Shown: positions 20,425 to 30,169 of the stretch, piece after piece
Numbering within the stretch: the first letter of the stretch is position 1
How the letters are laid out: each line of letters opens with the position of its first letter
Origin: JARFQH01 sp963825595
GTDB lineage: Bacteria; Desulfobacterota; Desulfobacteria; Desulfobacterales; SG8-13
Assembly (NCBI GenBank): GCA_963825595.1
Contig: CAWGUE010000030.1
Location: forward strand, 1 to 64,000
Reading direction: 5' to 3'
Length of the DNA stretch: 64,000 nt
Program-made: the position numbers and the translations under genes
Notes under the pieces: generated by a model
What the model was told of the DNA's origin: nothing
The model's database searches: none
Seen by the model: only the letters and a program-made list of their open reading frames with translations

Positions 20425-21694
20425 GTCACCATCTCCAGTGCTTTTGTGAAGAAATCTTGGCTGCCGAAATTACCAGATTTGAGTGCCAAAAGGAGCCGGG
20501 GGTCATCCATACTGATCGTCCAGGGGACACCGGGTTCGATTTCGGGCCCGATTCTGAGCCTGCGGATACCAAGAGACGTAGGACGGCACCCGATGTTTCT
20601 CCGCCCGCGACAATGAGTTTGCGAAACCCTTTGGCGCTGAGACCGACAGCAACATCGGCCAGCGCATTTTCCACCATACTACCGGCTTGATGCCGGCCCA
20701 GTTGCGCCTGCACAGCAGCGAGGTCTTCCGGTGGGGCGGAGGAATAAATCAGCACCGGACCGACGGTCATGTTTTCCAGAGCCCACTCCAGGATATTTTC
20801 GATGCTCTGGCGGCCCTGCGAGAAAGCCACCGGGTCGAAAGCCAAGGCCGGATATTTTTTGGCCATGTATTTTACCTGGGACTGGGTGGCCAGTGAACAG
20901 CTGCCCGCCAGGACCAGAGCCGGACCCGGTGATCGGTCGATTTCGACCAGGCCACGGATCGCTCCGAGCAACCCGGTATTTCTGAAATTGTCCGGAAGCC
21001 CCATGGCAAGACCGGAACCGCCGGTCAGCAGCGGCAAATAGCTACAGGCCTTGCCGACGGTGAAGAGATGAGCGTCTGTGAGCGCATCGGTGACTGCAAA
21101 CCGTTTCCCCTGACGAACCAGTTCCCGCAATTTCCCTCGAACAGCAACAGGTCCGCGCTCTACGGTGGGGAACGAAACCAGGCCGACGGTCTCCGGTCGA
21201 CGCAACTGCCGACCCAAAACCCGCACGAGGTTGGCGTCGGTCATGGGCGTCAACGGGTGCTGACGCATGCTCGATTCCGATAGAAGCTGAGTTTCGACAA
21301 ACAAATGCCCGAGATAAACGGTCCGAAAGTTCGCCGGAAACGCCGGGCATACCGGTGCTACCTCAGCACCGGTTTCTGCAAGCAGAGCTGTGGTCACCGG
21401 TCCGATATTTCCGGCATCGGTCGAGTCGAAGGTTGAACAGTATTTGAAAAACAGCTGTCGGACACCCCTCTTTTTCAACCATCGGGCAGCGGCAACGCTC
21501 GTGGCGACGGCTTCCACGGCCGGTATGTTGCGGCTCTTCAGGGCGATTACCACGGCAGCCGCATCCGGTGCCCTCTCCTCATCCTCCGGCAGACCGATGT
21601 ACTGAATAACCGACATGCCGTTGCGGCCCAGCATGAGGGCCAGATCCGTCGCCCCGGTGATATCGTCAGCAATACATCCCAGCAATGGATTCAA
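20421..21694 (-). pseudogene. Four-carbon acid sugar kinase family (DUF1537), late frameshift
   Basis: The N-terminus LLGCIADDITGATDLALML holds the DD-T-GA motif that defines DUF1537 kinases (DtnK/OtnK/LtnK). Further motifs are FKYCSTFDSTDAGNIGP, FVETQLLSESSMRQHP and the C-terminal ATP-binding loop VAGGETSGAVLRLL. A base change in frame near 20,570 restores the tail, which ends on the aldolase start (ATGA overlap). These enzymes phosphorylate threonate, erythronate or a 3-oxo-tetronate. The start is uncertain: TTG 21694 fits the fold, while an ATG at 21811 in frame would reach into the promoter. Confidence 0.8.
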
Positions 21695-21828
21695 TGGTTT
21701 CTCATGCCTCCGGTTTGAGACGTTATCGAAGGTAAGCTCAAAGGGCGCGATGGTTCCGTATCTCTGGGGAAAAAGTTTCTGATTGAGTAGATTGCCACTC
21801 GGTCGGGCCATAGTCGTTGACTTGAATT

Positions 21829-21860
21829 ATTTCGTGATTAACGTATACATTAAAGTATAC
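21829..21860. promoter_or_regulatory. Promoter with candidate GntR operator between divergent arms
   Basis: Two GTATAC boxes (21843-21848 and 21855-21860) are separated by 6 bases and form a palindromic pair. The first overlaps a -10-like TATACA that lies 16 bases after TTGAAT. A FadR/VanR-type GntR regulator is encoded just downstream, and such regulators bind GT-N2-AC half sites. Repression of the locus by that regulator is inferred. Confidence 0.5.
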
Positions 21861-21902
21861 ACTGTCAAGCAACCGCACCGCACGACCAGGGAGGACCTTA
21901 CC

Positions 21903-22874
21903 ATGGACGCATTCACCATCACAATCGAAAACCTGACCTATACAGGTAGCGGCCTGCACCGTCCGGAATGCGTCCTGACCACTGCCAGGGGGAATATCTA
22001 TACGGCCGACTGGAAAGGGGGTGTCAGCTGCCTCCGACCGGACGGATCCGTTGAACTCATCCTGGCCGGGAAACCGGATATCGACCTGAAACCGAACGGC
22101 ATTGCCCTATGCCCCGACGGATCATTCCTGTTGGCCAACATCGGGGAGGACGGAGGGCTCTACCGTTTGCAAAGGAATGGTGAACTCACGACCGAGTTGA
22201 CTGTAGTAAATGGAGTCCAGCTGCCGCCGTCAAATTTTGTAATGATCGACAACAAAAACCGCATCTGGCTGACGGTCAGTACCCGACATCGTCCACGTGC
22301 CCGGGCTTACCGCCCGGACGTCGCCGATGGATTCATCGTTCTGTTGGACGCCGGCGGCGCCAGGATCGTTGCCGACAGGCTCGGTTACACCAATGAAGTC
22401 CAGTTTGATGCAACCGGCGAATGGCTCTATGTGAATGAAACCTTCGGCAGACGACTCAGCCGTTTCCGTGTATTGTCAGACGGTACCCTCAGGGACAGGG
22501 AAACCGTGGCGGAATTCGGTGTCGGTACGTATCCAGACGGTTTGACGTTCGACGCCGAGGGCGGCATCTGGGTTACCAGTATCGTCAGTAACCGAGTGAT
22601 CCGGATCTCCCCAGATGGTGATCAGCGGCTCATTTTAGAAGACGCCGATACCGAACACGTGATGACGGCGGAAAAGGCTTTTCAGGCCGGCAGCATGGAC
22701 CGGCCGCACCTGGATACCGTCATTAGCCGTCGTTTGAGGAATATTTCAAGCCTGGCTTTCGGGGGGACAGATCTTAAAACCGTGTACCTTGGCTGCCTGC
22801 TGGGCGATTCATTGGCGACATTCCGTTCCCCGGTTGCCGGAAGACCACCGGTGCACTGGCTCTTTGACGATTGA
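21903..22874 (+). CDS. SMP-30/gluconolactonase-family lactonase
   Basis: A 323-residue six-bladed beta-propeller. HRPECVL carries the metal-binding Glu near residue 22, followed by NIYTADWKGG, the Asn region GYTNEVQFD and the Asp motif YPDGLTFDAEGGIWV, as in SMP-30 lactonases that open sugar lactones with a divalent metal. GGGAGG lies upstream of ATG 21903. It is the first gene of the plus-strand arm of the acid-sugar locus, so it probably hydrolyses the lactone made by the nearby oxidoreductase. Confidence 0.85.
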   Translation: MDAFTITIENLTYTGSGLHRPECVLTTARGNIYTADWKGGVSCLRPDGSVELILAGKPDIDLKPNGIALCPDGSFLLANIGEDGGLYRLQRNGELTTELTVVNGVQLPPSNFVMIDNKNRIWLTVSTRHRPRARAYRPDVADGFIVLLDAGGARIVADRLGYTNEVQFDATGEWLYVNETFGRRLSRFRVLSDGTLRDRETVAEFGVGTYPDGLTFDAEGGIWVTSIVSNRVIRISPDGDQRLILEDADTEHVMTAEKAFQAGSMDRPHLDTVISRRLRNISSLAFGGTDLKTVYLGCLLGDSLATFRSPVAGRPPVHWLFDD

Positions 22875-22908
22875 TTAAGGACAATGCCTGAATAAGGACC
22901 TGTGATAC

Positions 22909-23562
22909 ATGTCTTTTGCCGCCCAGGCCTATACAACCATCAAACACAACATATTAGAGAACCGCTACCCGCCGGGACACCAGGCGCTTGAACAGGAGCT
23001 GGCAACAGAACTGGGTATGAGCCGAACACCGGTGCGCGAGGCCCTCATCCGTTTGGAGCGTGAGGGCCTCGTCGAGCTGATACCCCGCCGTGGGATGCGG
23101 GTGGTTCCACTCTCACCGGCCGACATGAAAGAAATTTACGAAGTATTGGCTGGCCTGGAAACCGCAGCTCTCGCTTTGATGGACGGGAAAAACCCCGCAT
23201 CGGTCGAACTTGACCCACTGGAGGATTGCCTGCGGAACATGGAGGAAGCTTTGGCCCGAAACGATCTGGAGGCATGGGCCGAAGCGGATGAAGGCTTTCA
23301 CAAGGCGTTGCTGGCACTCTGCAACAACAAGCGTTTGCTGGACATGGCCGCCACTCTCAGCGACCAGGCTCACCGCGCCCGCATGCTTACGCTGCGGCTG
23401 CGACCGAGGCCAAACCGATCCAACATCGAACATCGACAGGTGCTGGATGCGCTGAAGCGGGGGCAATGGGTTACAGCCCGTCGCCGGCACCAGCAGCACA
23501 GAATCCGGACAACTGCAATGCTGCTTGAAATACTGGAATACTACCGCCTGTCTCAATTGTAG
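22909..23562 (+). CDS. GntR-family regulator, FadR/VanR subfamily (FCD domain)
   Basis: A 217-residue protein with an N-terminal winged helix (ELGMSRTPVREALIRLEREGL, then IPRRGMRVV) and a C-terminal all-helical FCD domain. The FCD domain ends with HRQVLDALKRGQWVTARRRHQQHR, with metal-binding histidines. Such regulators sense sugar acids or carboxylates. It follows the lactonase by 34 bases in the same direction and likely controls the divergent locus through the GTATAC pair. Confidence 0.9.
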   Translation: MSFAAQAYTTIKHNILENRYPPGHQALEQELATELGMSRTPVREALIRLEREGLVELIPRRGMRVVPLSPADMKEIYEVLAGLETAALALMDGKNPASVELDPLEDCLRNMEEALARNDLEAWAEADEGFHKALLALCNNKRLLDMAATLSDQAHRARMLTLRLRPRPNRSNIEHRQVLDALKRGQWVTARRRHQQHRIRTTAMLLEILEYYRLSQL

Positions 23563-23619
23563 CCGCTATCATCCCTGGCGGGTTTCAGACCGCCACACAA
23601 CGACGGGGAGCAAAGGAAA

Positions 23620-24683
23620 ATGAATTCAAGAAAGCGATTGAGAGGCGTCAGCATCGGTGCCGGTTATTTCAGCCAATATCACCTGGACGCCTGGAACCGG
23701 ATTCCCGAAGTGCGGCTGACCGCCTTGTGCGACCTTGACCCGCTTCTGGTCGAAAAAAGGATGAAAGAATTCGGCATAACCGGTTCCTACACCGACTACC
23801 ACGAGATGATCGATCGTGAGAAACCGGATTTCATCGACATCATCACCCCTCCCCCGACCCACCTCGACATCTGTCGGTATGCATCGGAGAGACGAGTTCA
23901 CATTCTTTGCCAGAAACCTCTAGCGCCCACCTACCCGGAAAGCCGGCAAATTGTCGACGAAGTGCAAGCAGCCGGTATCCGTTTCATGGTCAACGACAAC
24001 TGGCGCTGGCAGCCTTGGTACCGGGCGATCAAGAATTTATTGGACGGCGATGTCATCGGCGAAGTAACGAGCGTTTATTTTCAAATGCGGATGGGAGACG
24101 GTTGGGGCAAGGATGCTTACCTTGAACGGCAGCCGTTTTTCCGGGAGTATCCGAAACTTCTGATATATGAATCCGGCGTGCACTTTATCGACACGTTTCG
24201 CTTTCTCTTCGGCGAAGTAATCAAAGTCTATGCTCAATTGAAGCGGCTAAACCCGGCTATCAAAGGGGAAGATTGCGGGCATGTCCTGTTTACTTTCGAA
24301 AACGGTACCACGGCGATTCTCGATGCCAGCCGCTACAACGAAAATGAAACCGGTGTCAACCTTTACACCTGCGATCCGCGCACCACTTTTGGTACTTTAC
24401 GTCTCGACGGCCTCAAGGGTCATTTGAGCATGGATTCGTGCGGGGATATCACAGTCAAGCCGCTGGGAAAAGACGCTTATCATCATTCCTATGACCACCA
24501 ATCAGAGGATTTGCCGGGGACAGCTGTTATTTCGCATTCAAGCATTTCATTGACGGCCTTGTTAGCGGTCAGGAATTTGAAACCTGCGGCCCGGATTACT
24601 TGAAAACCCTGGCGGCCGTTGAAGCCTGCTATGAATCGGCAGAAAGCGGTCTCCCCGTGAGTTTGGACAACCCGGCTGGTTAG
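23620..24683 (+). pseudogene. Gfo/Idh/MocA-family oxidoreductase, late frameshift
   Basis: The N-terminal Rossmann domain shows SIGAGYFSQYHLDAW and the catalytic-site motif CQKPLAPTYPESR (EKP-type region). The C-terminal domain has YESGVHFIDTFRFLFG with the conserved His. One missing G near 24,518 separates the last 55 residues (FIDGLVSGQEFETCGPDYL). Restored length is about 354. The family oxidises sugars or sugar acids with NAD(P). AAAGGAAA before the ATG is the ribosome site. It fits oxidation of a sugar to its lactone in this locus. Confidence 0.8.
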
Positions 24684-24749
24684 CTGGATTTCAAACCGCT
24701 TATCAAAAATAAATTCCGATCTACGGAAGAGCGGCATAAGTGATTGTAG

Positions 24750-24780
24750 AAAAAACGTTCGCATAACGGAACGTTTCTTT
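24750..24780. terminator. A/T-flanked hairpin (bidirectional terminator type)
   Basis: AAACGTTC and GAACGTTT form an 8-bp stem around CGCATAACG-type loop, with an A-run before and TTTCTTT after. It lies between the oxidoreductase and the dehydrogenase gene. An almost identical hairpin occurs at 57,441. Confidence 0.65.
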
Positions 24781-24872
24781 GACAACCACGATATAATGCC
24801 ACCTTTTGACTTCTCACTAAATTGAGCCAAGTTTTAAATGGAGGGGGAAGGTTTGTAGAATAAGGAGGAAAT

Positions 24873-25973
24873 GTGAATCAGAAAAACGAATTTTCGATCG
24901 CCGTGTTTCCCGGAGACGGTATCGGCGATGAAATCATGACGGCTTGCCTTAGTGTTTTGGACACGCTGGAAAAAACGGCCGGTGGATTCAGGCTGAAAAC
25001 CGAGATCCTTCCGGCCGGAGCGCGTTACTATTCCGAATCAGGCTGCGACATAAGCGATGAAAACCTGGAGAAGGCCCGTGATGCCGACGCCATCCTGCTC
25101 GGCGCCATGGGACTCCCGCAAATCCGTTATCCAGACGGTACCGAAATATCTCCCCACTTGAAAATGCGGACGGCCTTTGATCTTTATGCCGGCATCCGTC
25201 CCGTAAAGTCCTTTCCCAACGTCCCCGGACCGCTGGCCGATGCCGGGCTGAAGAAATCGACCTCATCGTACTGCGGGAATGCGACCGAAGGCTTGTTTGC
25301 TTCCGTCGGAAAGGGCGAAATCTTTGACGACCGCGAAGCCCGTGAAACCCTGGTGATCACCCGCCCCGAACCTGTGAACGTCTTTTCGACCGGGCATTCG
25401 CCATTGCCAGGCGGCGCAAGGAAAGGGGTGGCAAAGGGCGCGTGACGTGTGTGGACAAGGCCAACGTGTTTAAGGCCTATGCATTTTTCCGCAAAATTTT
25501 CACTGAGCGGGCTACACGTTATCCGGACATTGACATCGAGTATTATTATGTCGATGCCATGGCGCTTGATCTGGTTCGCCGCCCATGGGATTTCGATGTT
25601 TTGGTTTCTGAAAACATGTTTGCAGACATCCTCTCCGACCTGGGAGGTGGAATTATCGGTGGCATGGGCATGGCTCCGTGCGCCGAGATCGGTGACCGCC
25701 ACGGCCTGTTTCAGCCGGCCCACGGCAGTGCTCCGGATCTTGCCGGCACCGGCAGAGCCAATCCGACGGCCATGTTTCTTTCGGCGGCTATGATGCTGGA
25801 CTGGTTGGGGAACAAATACAGTAGCGACGCCTGCGTTGCCGCTGCCCAGACACTGGATAAAGCAGTTACGGCCGGTTTTTTCTACCGGGATGATCCGTCC
25901 TATTGAGTTTGGCGGACCACACAGTGTTCGCGACGTCGAAGAGGCGGTTATCGACCTTATCCGCGTCGAGTGA
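24873..25973 (+). pseudogene. Isocitrate/isopropylmalate dehydrogenase-family (tartrate-DH-like), several frameshifts
   Basis: The start GTG follows AAGGAGG by 6 bases. Motifs: FPGDGIGDEI (N-terminal substrate loop), DAILLGAMGLP, TEGLFAS, then across a shift VTCVDKANVFK, YYYVDAMALDLVRRP, LSDLGGGIIGGMGMAP and FQPAHGSAPDLAGTGRANPT of the NAD- and metal-binding region. Four indels are needed, two of which cancel between about 25,250 and 25,290. Members oxidatively decarboxylate 2-hydroxy acids such as isopropylmalate or tartrate. Here it probably handles a 3- to 4-carbon sugar acid, by context. Confidence 0.75.
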
Positions 25974-26311
25974 CCCCCGGTGGGCTCGGTAGCATCCATC
26001 GCTGAATGGTGGGCGGTACTTCCGGGAGTCCAACAGGTGAATGAATATTTATATGACTGCGAAAAGACGCTCAGAGGCCTGCCGCAAAATGCACACTAAA
26101 AGCCCTCGACAGAATAAGTTTTAACTCATAGATTTTATGTACTTTTTGCGGGATTGTTGAAAATATTCACCGCGCATGAAATGGGCGGGCCAATTATCAC
26201 TTGACTGTACCGTAAGCGCATATCATGATCGACTGGCACCTTTCGGAAACCATCGCCCCCTCACCAACGGGCATCCGGCGCATCCGCCACTTACGTACAG
26301 GAGAATCAGCA
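25974..26311. other. Intergenic region
   Basis: I see no gene here. AGGAGA near 26,300 serves the following thioesterase. Confidence 0.4.
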
Positions 26312-26740
26312 GTGGACGCATCCCTGAAACCCGGCATGACGTTCGAATTTACTTACACAGTTCCGGAGAATAAAACCGTCCCCTTTCTCTTCGCCGAGGC
26401 CACCACCTTCCAAGAAATGCCCCAGGTTCTCGCCACCGGATTCATGGTCGGGCTGGTCGAATGGGCCTGTATCGAGGCCATCAATCCGCATATCGACTGG
26501 CCGCGGGAGCAAAGTGTCGGCATCCGGGTCGACTTGGATCACACGGCAGCCACCCCGCCCGGCTTCACCGTGACGATAAAGGGCACCCTGTCGGCGGTGG
26601 AGGGGCGCAAGCTGACTTTTGAGATCGAAGCCGAGGACGGTGTCGACCGCATAACCCGGGGCACTCATCAACGGTATCTCATCGATGCCGAACGGTTCAA
26701 TCAAAGTGTGGCCGCCAAAGCCGCCAAGCGCTCCACCTGA
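26312..26740 (+). CDS. FlK-like hot-dog acyl-CoA thioesterase
   Basis: A 142-residue single hot-dog domain that follows the fluoroacetyl-CoA thioesterase FlK closely as I remember that sequence. Thr42 and Glu50 lie in ATGFMVGLVEWAC and His77 in DHTAATPPG, the FlK catalytic triad positions. The GTG at 26312 is chosen because AGGAGA lies upstream and the numbering then coincides with FlK; the frame is open further upstream. FlK's Phe36 lid residue is Met here, so a general short acyl-CoA substrate is more likely than fluoroacetyl-CoA. Confidence 0.8.
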   Translation: MDASLKPGMTFEFTYTVPENKTVPFLFAEATTFQEMPQVLATGFMVGLVEWACIEAINPHIDWPREQSVGIRVDLDHTAATPPGFTVTIKGTLSAVEGRKLTFEIEAEDGVDRITRGTHQRYLIDAERFNQSVAAKAAKRST

Positions 26741-27193
26741 GGAATCAGTCAATAGCCGGAGTGGTGATTTGGAATAACGGGAATAAGGAAGGCCGGTGGC
26801 ACGCCTTTGCCTGGTTTTGCGTCGGCGCCGGGTGCACACCGGCGGATATATTGAAATTTATCGACTGCAGGTAGACGAGCAATCTTTGAAGTCTTCCATA
26901 CAGTTCGTCTGTGAATGCTCCACGCAACTGATAAAATCTTCATCGCATTTTTTGGAGCAGGAGTTGTTTTCGTTGCGAACGTTTTCGACCGGCATGTATC
27001 AACCCTCCTCTTGGTTCTGGTATGGTCAAGCAAGGCGACCGCAAGAGATCGCAGTCACATAGCGGCACGTGATAACGGCCTGAACGGGATAACATTAAGC
27101 ACGGCCCTAACGGGTTTCAAGGCCGCAGAGCAGCGTCATAAGATCGTTCAGAAATGCGGGGCTGCACCAACCGTAGCCAAGGTCCTACGGAAA
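26741..27193. other. Region between thioesterase and membrane protein
   Basis: A plus-strand frame is open from 26915 into the next gene, but its first 93 codons look non-coding in composition and have no ribosome site. No other gene recognised. Confidence 0.4.
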
Positions 27194-27784
27194 ATGAATC
27201 TGACGGCAAGTATCGACGAACAATCAGAAATCATTAAAAATAACGAACAGCGATTTGCCTTTATGCTCGCCGGCCGGGTCATTAGCAGACCGAAGCTGAG
27301 CATCTGGATGATATTGATTCCGGTGATCTTTGTTTATTTTTTCTACCAGTTCAACAAATACAAGCAAGGACGGGCGGACTTCGCCGATAACTTCCTGATC
27401 ACCAGAAAGCGCGCCCTGAATGCCGCCCGGGTTGCCGTTTTGGAGAATAGGGCCCCGAATTTGGAAGAAACGGTCAAACTGGCCAAGATGCCTCCCGAGA
27501 CTCTGGGCGCCTACCGGGAACTGCTGGTGGTTCTGGTCCAGCATTACATCGACCTGTTGCAAGCAAAGGGTGAAAACATTGCCGAGCTGATAAAATCGGC
27601 TTACCGGACCCGAACCAATTATCTGTTATTCTGCAACCGCCTCAACCAGGTTGAAAGAGAGCTCAATGCAGCGTTGCGGCCGCATATGAGAGAAAGCACC
27701 GATGGATTCGATGATGTGGTCCGTAAGATTGAAGAGGTTTCGGTTGAACTGCGGCGGCAGGATGTCGAAATAATTTTCTCCTGA
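27194..27784 (+). CDS. Single-pass membrane protein of unknown function
   Basis: From ATG 27194 the protein has about 196 residues: a short cytoplasmic start (NNEQRFAFMLAGRVI), one membrane segment (WMILIPVIFVYFFYQF), then a charged helical domain rich in RKRALNAARVAVL and ELRRQDVEI that could form a coiled coil. I do not recognise a family with confidence. Upstream codons in frame are excluded as non-conserved in character. It lies alone between the thioesterase and the bTHX gene. Confidence 0.55.
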   Translation: MNLTASIDEQSEIIKNNEQRFAFMLAGRVISRPKLSIWMILIPVIFVYFFYQFNKYKQGRADFADNFLITRKRALNAARVAVLENRAPNLEETVKLAKMPPETLGAYRELLVVLVQHYIDLLQAKGENIAELIKSAYRTRTNYLLFCNRLNQVERELNAALRPHMRESTDGFDDVVRKIEEVSVELRRQDVEIIFS

Positions 27785-27992
27785 AAAATGAGAGCGCGCC
27801 GATGGCCGTGTGGTTGGTGATTCCAGCCTTGGGGCATGTCGGAATGGGGTTTTTGCGGCCACTGCATCCCACAAAAATCATGTTGGACAGGGTATTTACT
27901 TGAAAACCGGGCGAGTAATACTGTAGATTGTTTTTTTATCTGGCAATCAAATTTTGCTGCCCGCTGTGACATATAAAAGAGGAGGTGTACTC

Positions 27993-28097
27993 ATGGGTAA
28001 AGGTGACCAACGCTCGAAGCGTGGAAAAATACATCGGGGAACTTTCGGAAAAAGCCGCCCCAAGAAAAAGAAAAACGCGGAGGATAAAGATAAGTAA
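27993..28097 (+). CDS. 30S ribosomal protein bTHX
   Basis: A 34-residue, highly basic peptide starting MGKGDQRSKRGKIHRG and continuing TFGKSRPKKKK. This matches the bTHX peptide first seen in Thermus 30S subunits, which sits in the 16S rRNA head. A GAGGAGGT ribosome site lies 8 bases upstream. Only the acidic tail (NAEDKDK) is unusual. The gene is not next to other ribosomal genes. Confidence 0.9.
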   Translation: MGKGDQRSKRGKIHRGTFGKSRPKKKKNAEDKDK

Positions 28098-29030
28098 GAC
28101 ATTTGCTTCCGGCTTAATACCAGGACTGTTTATGGCACGAGAGGGCCGCTTGAATGTGCGGTTGGAATCTCGTACCAGAGGCAGTCCTTTGTGTTTAGAT
28201 GATCCGCGACGGAAAAGGTTTAATCGATATGCCCAAGAAAGCCGAGCGTTTTCCTGCGGCTCTGGGTGCACCTATAGGGCCGGTGAACATTATAGACCGT
28301 ATACAGGTCGGACAGGCCGTGCAGGCGTCCGCAAGAGCCCGCGCAAACGGATCATCCTGCGTTTCACAAAACAGCCGGCGATGCCGCCATCGATGCTCAT
28401 TTCCAGGCAGCCCGACACTATATCCGGCCGCATCGTCATCTATCGCCACCAAAAACCGAAACAATCCTGGTGCTCGAGGGGTCCATCAGTTTCGTGATAT
28501 TCGATTCCGGCGGGATTTTTTCAAGCCATTTCCCTCTCGCTGGGCAGCGCCGCTCGGTAGAAAATAAGCGGGGTGTAAACACCATTTGCGCGGAAACGGA
28601 CACGGTGAATTTGAAACAACCGAGCCCTTACCGGACGGCAGGCGACTTTCGATTGGGCGCCTGAGGAAGGCCATCCGGCATCCGGACCATATCTGGCAAA
28701 ACTTCGTCAGAAGATCACCAGTTAAATTGCCGTCATCTGTCCCTCCAGACAACCCCATCCACCGTTGGATTCCTTCCAGGATTGATTAAACCAAGGGTCA
28801 TACTTACGTTCCGCATTATAGCTGTTGTCATAAATATGTTCCGATTGGAGGGTATGTGTGACAGCAATAAATTTCCTGGGTCCCCCTTTTGAAAATTGCA
28901 CGGACCGAGGGACTTAAAAAATGTAGCCAGCGGAATAAAGTTCTGGCATTGGCTCCAACGGGACGAGAAGGATTTCAATGGCACCTTTGGTGACTATGGT
29001 TTCATCGTTCTTGACGCGTAGAATCTAAAA
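28098..29030. other. Long region without a recognised gene
   Basis: Several overlapping frames exist on both strands, including one opening MIRDGKGLIDMPKKAERF at 28199, but none has a known motif or good ribosome site. The last 90 bases read WHWLQRDEKDFNGTFGDYGF before a stop at about 29,022, which may be the end of a decayed gene. Confidence 0.35.
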
Positions 29031-29972
29031 TTGACGGATGAATATCAGGTGAATCTCTCGGAAGATGAAATGGGAACACTTGAAGAATCGGGCTTATATC
29101 TTCGGATAGTAACGCTAATGGCCTTCATCGGATCCGTTGTCGCCGGAGCGGCTTTGGGGGTGGGATGCGGTATGCCACCATATGATGAATCTGCAGTAGA
29201 GGCGATGCTGAATGGCACCGGCAAACCGATTTTCCACGAAACGATCGTCGGCGACCGAGCGATTTATTACGCAGAGACCGGGAGTCCGGACAAGCCTCTG
29301 GTCGTTTTCATCCACGGGACACCCGGGTCCTGGCGGGGGTTCGGTCAGTATCTGGCAGATGAATCTCTGCGCCGTCGGGCGCATCTCATAGCCGTGGATC
29401 GGCCCGGATTCGGTCGATCGGGACACAAGCAGGTGGTTACATCCCTCTCGAAGCAGGCCGCTTATATTGCACACCTACTTCAGCGTGACTTCACCGGTCA
29501 CCGCGCGATCCTGGTGGGCCATTCCCTGGGAGCATCCATCGCCGCACGCCTGGCGATGGATCAGCCCGACCTGGTCGAAGGTCTGGTTCTCGTGGCCCCT
29601 TCAATCGACCCGAAACTGGAAAAACCGCGCTGGTACAATCGCTTGGCCGACAACCGATTTGTTCGCTGGGTGTTACCCACTGACCTGAGTCTGGCCAATC
29701 AGGAGGTGATGCCCCTCTATAGTGAACTTTCGCAGATGCTCCCGCTCTGGCAGCGGCTCAGCAAGCCGGTCATCGTGATCCAGGGCGGCAAGGACCGCCT
29801 GTCGTCTCCGGCCAACGCCGATTTTGCCGCAAACGTTCTGGGAACTCGCGCCCGGATCATCCGCGTCCCCCAGGCCGGGCATTTTATTATCTGGAAGCAG
29901 TCGGCCATCATCGTCGATGCCATATTGTCCCTGCTTGAAAAACGTGGTCATCCCCGGGTCGCAACGGATTAG
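29031..29972 (+). CDS. Alpha/beta-hydrolase, probably membrane-anchored
   Basis: A protein of about 300 residues with an N-terminal hydrophobic segment (VTLMAFIGSVVAGAALGVGCG) that may be a signal or lipoprotein anchor. The alpha/beta-hydrolase core has the oxyanion motif FIHGTPGSWRGF, the nucleophile elbow VGHSLGASIA and the catalytic His in QAGHFII. Esterase or epoxide-hydrolase-like activities are possible. The start is unclear: TTG 29031, GTG 29049 and ATG 29070 are all in frame without a strong ribosome site. Confidence 0.75.
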   Translation: MTDEYQVNLSEDEMGTLEESGLYLRIVTLMAFIGSVVAGAALGVGCGMPPYDESAVEAMLNGTGKPIFHETIVGDRAIYYAETGSPDKPLVVFIHGTPGSWRGFGQYLADESLRRRAHLIAVDRPGFGRSGHKQVVTSLSKQAAYIAHLLQRDFTGHRAILVGHSLGASIAARLAMDQPDLVEGLVLVAPSIDPKLEKPRWYNRLADNRFVRWVLPTDLSLANQEVMPLYSELSQMLPLWQRLSKPVIVIQGGKDRLSSPANADFAANVLGTRARIIRVPQAGHFIIWKQSAIIVDAILSLLEKRGHPRVATD

Positions 29973-30023
29973 AATTTGAAACCAATTCGATGAAAAATTA
30001 AATTTGTCGGGCGCAAAAATGAA

Positions 30024-30051
30024 ACGGGCCGCTTGTCATTCAGCGGCCCGT
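30024..30051 (-). terminator. Rho-independent terminator, minus strand
   Basis: ACGGGCCGCT pairs with AGCGGCCCGT in a perfect 10-bp stem with an 8-base loop. On the minus strand it is followed by TTTCATTTTT. It may end transcription from the 30.2-kb minus-strand signal, or the hydrolase transcript in the other direction. Confidence 0.6.
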
Positions 30052-30145
30052 GTTAGTGATCAAACATTGTTTCCATGCCCGGCTATGGCATGGAGGCATT
30101 TTATCCGACTGTCATCCACTTTTCCTGGCCTTCAAGGAAGAAAAA

Positions 30146-30169
30146 GCCTCCAGAAGGCCTCACTGAGGC
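30146..30169 (-). terminator. Attenuator/terminator-like hairpin, minus strand
   Basis: GCCTC and GAGGC can pair, with TTTTTC following on the minus strand. It begins at the stop codon of a 10-codon frame (MTRKVLKMPQ) that has a GGAGG ribosome site and a TATAAT box about 45 bases before that. Confidence 0.35.

Noticed and set aside
26915..27193. N-terminal extension of the membrane protein at 27194
   Set aside because: The extra 93 codons lack a ribosome site and read like non-coding sequence, so the later ATG is preferred.
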